Of a DNA stretch of 64,000 bases, positions 58,707 through 64,000 are shown one piece after another. The notes under the pieces were generated by a model. The model was not told where the DNA came from and made no database searches. It saw only the letters and a program-made list of their open reading frames with translations. Numbering within the stretch: position 1 is the first letter of the stretch; every line of letters begins with the position of its first letter. The stretch comes from an uncultured Oscillospiraceae bacterium. Lineage in GTDB: Bacteria; Bacillota; Clostridia; Oscillospirales; Oscillospiraceae. Made by a program: the position numbers and the translations under genes. Where the stretch lies: positions 1 to 64,000 of the forward strand of contig CAJOEH010000004.1 of assembly GCA_905233385.1 (NCBI GenBank). Direction: 5' to 3'.

Positions 58707-61346
58707 ATGGCAAACAAAAAATACGGCTTAAACGAACTGCGCGAGATGTTCCTGTCCTTCTTCGAAAGCAAGGGACACCTGCGTCTTCCCAGCTTTCCGC
58801 TGGTTCCCCAGCACGACAAATCCATCCTGCTGATCAACGCGGGCATGACCCCGATGAAGCCCTACTTCACCGGCGAGGAGGAGCCGCCCTGCCACCGCGT
58901 CTGCACCTGCCAGAAGTGCATCCGCACGGGCGACATCGACAACATCGGCAAGACCGACCGCCACGGCACCTATTTTGAGATGCTCGGCAACTTCTCCTTC
59001 GGCGACTATTTTAAGTCCGAAGCCCTGCGCTGGTGTTGGGAATTCCTGACCGAGATCTGCGGCCTGGACAAGGACCGCCTGTATCCGTCCATCTATCTGG
59101 ACGACGAGCAGGCCTTCGAGATCTGGAACAAGGAGATCGGCATCCCCGCCGACCGCATTTTCCGCTTCGGCAAGGAGGACAACTTCTGGGAGCACGGCTC
59201 CGGCCCGTGCGGCCCCTGCTCCGAGGTCTATTATGACCGCGGCGAGAAGTACGGCTGCGGCAAGCCCGACTGCACGGTCGGCTGCGACTGCGACCGCTAT
59301 ATCGAGGTCTGGAACAACGTCTTCTCCCAGTTCAACAACGACGGCAAAGGCAACTACACCGAGCTCAAGCAGAAGAACATCGACACCGGCATGGGTCTGG
59401 AGCGTCTGGCGGTCGTCTGCCAGGACGTCGGCTCCCTGTTCGACGTCGACACCGTCATGAACATCACGCGCAAGGTCACAGAGCTGACCGGCGCGGCCTA
59501 CGGCAAGAGCCATAAGATGGACGTCTCCCTGCGCGTCATCACCGACCATATCCGCTCGGCGACCTTCCTGATCTGCGACGGCGTCCTGCCCTCCAACGAA
59601 GGAAGAGGCTACGTCCTGCGCCGCCTGCTCCGCCGCGCCGCGCGGCACGGCAAGCTCCTCGGCGTGAACAAGCCCTTCCTGTTTGAGGTCGTGGATACGG
59701 TCGTGCACGAGAACGAGTGCCAGTATCCCGAGCTGCGCGAGAAGCAGGCCTATATCACCCGCGTCATCAAGACCGAGGAGGAGAACTTCTGCAAGACGAT
59801 CGACGGCGGCATGAAGATCTTCGCAGACATGCTGGAAGGCCATAAGGCCAAGGGCGAGACGGTCTTCTCCGGCGCGGACGCGTTCAAGCTCTACGACACC
59901 TACGGCTTCCCGATCGACCTGACGGTCGAAATGGTCGGAGAGGTCGGCATGCGCGTCGACGAGGAAGAATTCGCCAAGCAGATGCAGGAGCAGAAGGTCC
60001 GTGCGAGAGAAGCCCGCAAGGCGCTGGGCGACCTCGGCTGGGCGGGCGTCGAGTTCGGCAAGGAAGTGCCGGAGAGCAAATTCGTCGGCTACAATACCCT
60101 GACCGCGGACGGCAAGGTCGTCGCGATCGTCTCCAACGAGGAGCTTTGCGGCTCCGTCTCCGAGGGCATGGACGCGATCATCGTGCTCGATCAGACCCCG
60201 ATGTACGCGGAAATGGGCGGCCAGGTCGGCGACCACGGCATCCTGACCGCGGACGGCGCGGAATTCCTCGTGGACGACGTCCAGAAGAACAAGGGCGGCA
60301 AATATATGCACTACGGCAAGGTCGTCAAGGGCGAGATCTCCCTCGGCGACACCCTGACCGCGACCGTCGACAAAGACCGCCGCGCCGCGATCTGCCGCGC
60401 CCACACGGCGACCCACCTTTTGCAGACCGCGCTCGTGCGCGTCCTCGGCGATCACTGCCATCAGGCGGGCTCGCTGGTCGAGCCGGATCATCTGCGCTTC
60501 GACTTCACGCATTTCTCCGCGGTCACCGAGGAAGAAATGCAGAAGGTCAACGACGAAGTGATGGATATGGTTTTGAACGGCACGGACGTCGAGACCCTCG
60601 TCCTGCCGATCGAAGAGGCGAAGAAGCTCGGCGCGACCGCGCTCTTCGGCGAAAAGTACGGCGCGACCGTCCGCGTGGTCAAGATGGGCGACGACTCCCT
60701 GGAATTCTGCGGCGGCACGCACCTGTGCAACACCGCGAAGGTCGGCCCCTTCCGCGTCCAGTCCGAGGTGTCCGTCGCGTCCGGCGTGCGCCGCATCGAG
60801 GCCTATACCGGCAAGCGCGTGCTTGCGCAGATGGAGAGCCTCAACCGCACGATCCTGACGGCGGCGGAGGAGCTGAAAACCACCCCGAAGGACCTGATCT
60901 CCCGCGCGCACGGCGTCATGGCGGAGGTCAAGGAGCTCCGGCAGGACGTGGACCGCATGAAGGACAAGCTCCTCGGCGGCGACATCGACCGCGTGCTGTT
61001 CTCCGCGAAGACGGTAAACGGCCTGCGCGTGCTGACGGCGATGCGCAACGACCTTGCGGCGAACGATCTGCGCAAGATGGGCGATCAGATCCGCGACCGG
61101 GCGGACGACGTGGTCGCCGTTCTCGCCAGCACGCAGGGCGAAAAGATCACGATCCTCGCCGTCTGCGGCAAGGACGCCGTGGCGAAAGGCGTCAAGGCGG
61201 GTCTGCTCGTCAGGGAGGTCTGCGCGGTCTGTGGCGGCTCCGGCGGCGGCAAGCCCGATTCCGCCATGGGCGGCGGCAAGGATATCAATAAGCTGGACGA
61301 CGCGCTGGCGATCGTCGACGACTATGTCATCGCGAATGCGAAGTAA
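58707..61346 (+). CDS. alaS: Alanyl-tRNA synthetase
   Basis: An 879-residue class II synthetase of normal length. The catalytic domain (LINAGMTPMKPYF, TYFEMLGNFSFGDYF, MGLERLAVV) is followed by the anticodon/helical region, the editing domain with the zinc ligands HTATHLLQ (about 566) and FCGGTHL (about 667), and the C-terminal C-Ala segment ending in GGSGGGKPDSAMGGG. It charges tRNA-Ala. GGAGGA precedes ATG 58707. Regulated by the T-box just upstream. The HIT gene follows 11 bases later. Confidence 0.98.
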   Translation: MANKKYGLNELREMFLSFFESKGHLRLPSFPLVPQHDKSILLINAGMTPMKPYFTGEEEPPCHRVCTCQKCIRTGDIDNIGKTDRHGTYFEMLGNFSFGDYFKSEALRWCWEFLTEICGLDKDRLYPSIYLDDEQAFEIWNKEIGIPADRIFRFGKEDNFWEHGSGPCGPCSEVYYDRGEKYGCGKPDCTVGCDCDRYIEVWNNVFSQFNNDGKGNYTELKQKNIDTGMGLERLAVVCQDVGSLFDVDTVMNITRKVTELTGAAYGKSHKMDVSLRVITDHIRSATFLICDGVLPSNEGRGYVLRRLLRRAARHGKLLGVNKPFLFEVVDTVVHENECQYPELREKQAYITRVIKTEEENFCKTIDGGMKIFADMLEGHKAKGETVFSGADAFKLYDTYGFPIDLTVEMVGEVGMRVDEEEFAKQMQEQKVRAREARKALGDLGWAGVEFGKEVPESKFVGYNTLTADGKVVAIVSNEELCGSVSEGMDAIIVLDQTPMYAEMGGQVGDHGILTADGAEFLVDDVQKNKGGKYMHYGKVVKGEISLGDTLTATVDKDRRAAICRAHTATHLLQTALVRVLGDHCHQAGSLVEPDHLRFDFTHFSAVTEEEMQKVNDEVMDMVLNGTDVETLVLPIEEAKKLGATALFGEKYGATVRVVKMGDDSLEFCGGTHLCNTAKVGPFRVQSEVSVASGVRRIEAYTGKRVLAQMESLNRTILTAAEELKTTPKDLISRAHGVMAEVKELRQDVDRMKDKLLGGDIDRVLFSAKTVNGLRVLTAMRNDLAANDLRKMGDQIRDRADDVVAVLASTQGEKITILAVCGKDAVAKGVKAGLLVREVCAVCGGSGGGKPDSAMGGGKDINKLDDALAIVDDYVIANAK

Positions 61347-61357
61347 GGAGAAAGAAC

Positions 61358-61696
61358 ATGGAAAACTGCATTTTCTGCAAGATCATCGCCGGGGAGATCC
61401 CCTCGAAGAAGGTCTATGAAGACGACCTCTGCTATGCGTTCTACGATATTCAGCCCCTCGCGCCGCAGCATTTTCTCGTCGTGCCGAAGGCGCACATCGC
61501 CGCGGCGAACGAGATCACCGAAGAACACGCCGCGCTGGTCGGCCATATCTTCGCGGTTATCGCCGAATTGACGAAGGAACTCGGCTTTGCCGACGGCTTC
61601 CGCGTCGTCACCAACTGCGGCGAGGACGCGGGTCAGACCGTGAAGCACCTGCATTTCCACGTGCTCGGCGGCAAGCCGCTCGGCAGTTTTAACTAA
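61358..61696 (+). CDS. HIT-family nucleotide-binding protein (HinT-like)
   Basis: A 112-residue protein. CIFCKIIAGEIPSKKVYED (about 3-21) is the HinT opening and the histidine triad is KHLHFHVLGG (about 95-104). Members hydrolyse AMP or aminoacyl-AMP phosphoramidates, and the link with alaS upstream fits a role in removing stray aminoacyl-adenylates. AAGGAG precedes the start. Confidence 0.93.
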   Translation: MENCIFCKIIAGEIPSKKVYEDDLCYAFYDIQPLAPQHFLVVPKAHIAAANEITEEHAALVGHIFAVIAELTKELGFADGFRVVTNCGEDAGQTVKHLHFHVLGGKPLGSFN

Positions 61697-61701
61697 AATC
61701 T

Positions 61702-61730
61702 TCAGGGACGGGGGCAATCCCGTCCCTTTA
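61702..61730 (+). terminator. Hairpin after the HIT gene
   Basis: AGGGACGGG / CCCGTCCCT arms around GGCAA, then TTTA. Confidence 0.75.
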
Positions 61731-61753
61731 TGTAAGAAAGGGGGGCGGACAGA

Positions 61754-64000
61754 ATGCGCAGACTGGCGATCTTCTCGTTTTCTTTTGCGGCGGCGGCAGC
61801 GGCGTACGTCTGGCTGCTCCCGCCCGTAACCGCGCTGATCGCGGCGGGCGCTCTGCTCGTCGGGATGCTGATTCTGCTGATATTCCGAACGGACAACGTC
61901 AAGCGCGTGCGGATCGCCGCGCTGGGCGCGGCAGTCGGACTGCTCTGGTCGTGGGGCTACGAGGCTCTCAAGCTCGCGCCGCTGCGCGAGTACTGCGGCG
62001 AAAACCAAAGCGTCACCGCGCAGGTCTGCGCCGTGCCGGTGAAAACGGACTACGGCTGCCGCGTGCTCGGAAGACTCGGCGGCGGGAAGATCGTCCTCTA
62101 TCTGGACTGCGCCCCGGAGGAGATCGCGCTCGGCGATACCGTCGCCGTCACGGCGGACATGATCGACGTCTCGCGCGGCAGCGGCGACGAGAACAATCTC
62201 TACTATCAATCCAACGACATCTCCCTGCTCGGCCTGCAGCGCGGCGCTCTTGCGATAGAAAAAGCGGAGAAAACCCCGCTGTCGTGCTATCCCGCTCTGC
62301 TGGCGGCGGAGCTCAAGGACCGGGTCGATCTGGTCTTCTCCGCCGATACCGCGGGCTTCGCGAAGGCGATCCTGACCGGCGACCGCAGCGGGCTGTCCTA
62401 TCAGACGCGCAACGAGCTCTCCGTGACCGGCATCGCGCATATCGTCGCCGTTTCCGGGATGCATGTGTCGCTTTTGGTCGGCATCATCATGATGCTCTGC
62501 CTGCGGAGAAGAACGCTCGCCACGCTGATCTGCATTCCCGTGATGTGCTTCTTCGCGGCGATGCTCGGCTTCGGCGCGTCGGTGACGCGGGCCGTCATCA
62601 TGAACAGCGTCCTGCTGATCGCGCCGCTGGTCCGCAGGGAAAACGACCCGCCGACCTCGCTGGGGCTCGCGCTGCTGATCCTGCTCGCCTTCAATCCGTG
62701 GGCGATCGCGAACGTCAGCCTGCAGCTTTCGTTCGCCTGCATGGCGGGAATCTTCCTGCTCGCGCCGCGAATCTATGATTGGTGCATGAAGCTTGTCAAG
62801 GAGGACGAACTGCGCGAAGAGCACGGGATCCTGTACCGTTTCTACCACGCCGCGGCCGTCACCGTGGCGACGTCGATCGCCGCGACAGTGTTCACGGCGC
62901 CGCTCGTCGCGAGCGCGTTCGGAATGGTCAGCCTGATCTCGCCGCTCAGCAATCTGCTGAACTTTTCCGTCCTCAGCGCAGTGTTCAGCCTTTCGTTCTT
63001 CGCAGGACTTGCGGCCTTCCTTTTCGTGCCGCTCAGCGCGGCGATCGCGTGGGTGGCGTCGTGGCTGATCCGCTATGCGCTGTGGCTGACCGGGCTGCTG
63101 GCGAAGATTCCCTACGCCGCAGTCTATACGGACAGCGCGTACGTCGTCGCCTGGCTGCTGACGGCGTATCTGATGGTTTTTGCCTTCTTCCTGTGCCGGA
63201 AGGAGCGCAAGAAGGGCCGCCTTCTGCTCGCCGCTCTGCTGGTCACGCTGATCGGCGCGGCCTTCTTCTCCATGCACCGCAGCGCGGGGATCACGCTGAA
63301 GGTCTTCGACGTCGGACAGGGACAGTGCATTTTCCTGCAAAACGACAAGAACGCCGTAATGATCGACTGCGGCGGCGACGAGGAGGACTACGACGGCGAA
63401 AAAGCGGCGCGGTCGCTCCTCACGAGCGGCTTCACCTCCGTCGACGCCCTGATCCTGACCCATTACGATACCGATCACGTCTGCGGCGCGATGCAGTTCC
63501 TGTCCCGCATCCGCGTCAAACAGTTCATCGTGCCAGACCTGCCCGATCAGACGGGCAACCGCGAGCGCCTTCTGCGCTACGCGGCGCAGGCGAATATCCC
63601 CGTCCTGCTCGTCACGCGGGACATGATGCTCAATTTCGGCAGCGGAACGCTGTATTTATTCATGCCGGAGGACCCGAATGCCGGGAATGCGTCATTATCT
63701 GCATTGATGTCCGACGAAGAATATGATATACTGATAACTGGAGACATGGACGCGGAAGGGGAGTTGATGCTGCTCGCGACGCGGGAGCTGCCCGATCTGG
63801 AGGTTCTGGTCGCGGGGCACCACGGCTCGAAGTATTCCACGTGCGCAGATCTGCTGCGGCAGACCGCGCCCGACACGGTCGTCATCTCCGTGGGAGAGAA
63901 CTCCTACGGCCATCCTGCGCAGGAGGTGCTCGACCGCATCGCGGCGATCGGCGCCGCCGTCTACCGCACCGATTTGGACGGAACGATCACGATAACGAGG
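61754..64000 (+). CDS. comEC: ComEC/Rec2 DNA-uptake channel protein, 3' end cut by the window
   Basis: 749 codons are present, open to the right edge, with the ATG at 61754 after GGGGGCGG. N-terminal TM helices (about 5-60) and a soluble OB-like part (about 80-160) precede the competence domain with HIVAVSGMHVSLL (about 233-245) and many TM helices (about 230-520). A metallo-beta-lactamase-like domain follows: KVFDVGQGQCIFLQ, MIDCGG, LTHYDTDHVCG (about 570), ITGDMDAEGE and VAGHHGSKYST (about 690). ComEC moves single-stranded DNA across the membrane during natural transformation. Only the last residues seem to be missing. No comEA is visible. Confidence 0.93.
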   Translation, partial: MRRLAIFSFSFAAAAAAYVWLLPPVTALIAAGALLVGMLILLIFRTDNVKRVRIAALGAAVGLLWSWGYEALKLAPLREYCGENQSVTAQVCAVPVKTDYGCRVLGRLGGGKIVLYLDCAPEEIALGDTVAVTADMIDVSRGSGDENNLYYQSNDISLLGLQRGALAIEKAEKTPLSCYPALLAAELKDRVDLVFSADTAGFAKAILTGDRSGLSYQTRNELSVTGIAHIVAVSGMHVSLLVGIIMMLCLRRRTLATLICIPVMCFFAAMLGFGASVTRAVIMNSVLLIAPLVRRENDPPTSLGLALLILLAFNPWAIANVSLQLSFACMAGIFLLAPRIYDWCMKLVKEDELREEHGILYRFYHAAAVTVATSIAATVFTAPLVASAFGMVSLISPLSNLLNFSVLSAVFSLSFFAGLAAFLFVPLSAAIAWVASWLIRYALWLTGLLAKIPYAAVYTDSAYVVAWLLTAYLMVFAFFLCRKERKKGRLLLAALLVTLIGAAFFSMHRSAGITLKVFDVGQGQCIFLQNDKNAVMIDCGGDEEDYDGEKAARSLLTSGFTSVDALILTHYDTDHVCGAMQFLSRIRVKQFIVPDLPDQTGNRERLLRYAAQANIPVLLVTRDMMLNFGSGTLYLFMPEDPNAGNASLSALMSDEEYDILITGDMDAEGELMLLATRELPDLEVLVAGHHGSKYSTCADLLRQTAPDTVVISVGENSYGHPAQEVLDRIAAIGAAVYRTDLDGTITITR

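Overview
The window looks like chromosome of a GC-rich, spore-forming (or recently spore-forming) member of the class Clostridia, most likely a gut Oscillospiraceae-type bacterium. This rests on a PolC-type replicase, yabP/yabQ/divIC sporulation-division genes, an alaS T-box leader, GlnN-type glutamine synthetase, GlnRS, SLH-domain surface proteins, tandem lipoproteins, TTG starts with good ribosome binding sites, and the Firmicutes gene order frr-uppS-cdsA-dxr-rseP-ispG-polC. The intergenic repeats are of a kind I associate with gut Clostridia. No rRNA, tRNA, insertion sequence, prophage or CRISPR array is visible.

Layout. 1-5.5 kb: the first codons of an Rrf2-type regulator run off the left edge, followed by a zinc-ribbon membrane protein, an acyltransferase with a C-terminal zinc ribbon, and a pair of membrane histidine-kinase-like proteins. 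5.5-9.3 kb: a LuxR-type response regulator and a secreted SLH protein, bracketed by inverted copies of a dispersed repeat. 9.3-14.6 kb: a DUF2087 protein, a flippase-glycosyltransferase fusion, a HAD phosphatase, a P-loop/CYTH-like fusion and an FMN reductase. 14.6-19.6 kb (minus): dnaD and a DnaC/DnaI-like helicase loader, an SDR enzyme, divIC-yabQ-yabP, and a kinase-like protein lacking its phospho-accepting histidine. 19.7-27.1 kb: uvrA-radC and an ABC export/remodelling pair. 27.1-29.0 kb: an unusual inverted array of short words and two paralogous lipoproteins. 29.0-35.8 kb: ruvCAB, a small zinc-ribbon protein followed by a tandem structured repeat, a CapA-like lipoprotein, a GH25 lysozyme, an SDR enzyme and an acetyltransferase. 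35.9-43.9 kb: glnN, a DUF421 protein, argD-argF, a leucine-rich-repeat/SLH protein and a DUF559 pseudogene between repeats. 43.9-64 kb: glnS, then the pyrH-frr-uppS-cdsA-dxr-rseP-ispG-polC block, a nucleoside phosphorylase, ylmH, T-box/alaS, a HIT protein, and comEC cut by the right edge.

How genes work together. DXR and IspG make isoprenoid precursor that UppS turns into the undecaprenyl carrier; CdsA supplies CDP-diacylglycerol; RseP is the site-2 protease. RuvA, RuvB and RuvC form the Holliday-junction machine. ArgD and ArgF are two steps of arginine synthesis, next to nitrogen assimilation by GlnN. DnaD and the DnaC-like ATPase probably load the replicative helicase. The two kinases, the response regulator and the SLH protein plausibly form one signalling unit controlling a surface protein.

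No wholly new defence or mobile system is evident. The most unexplained structures are the AATGAAG inverted array (27.2-27.4 kb), the tandem three-hairpin unit (31.87-32.25 kb), the histidine-less kinase with a palindromic leader (18.5-19.6 kb), the repeat-bracketed response regulator/SLH block, and the repeat-flanked DUF559 remnant.
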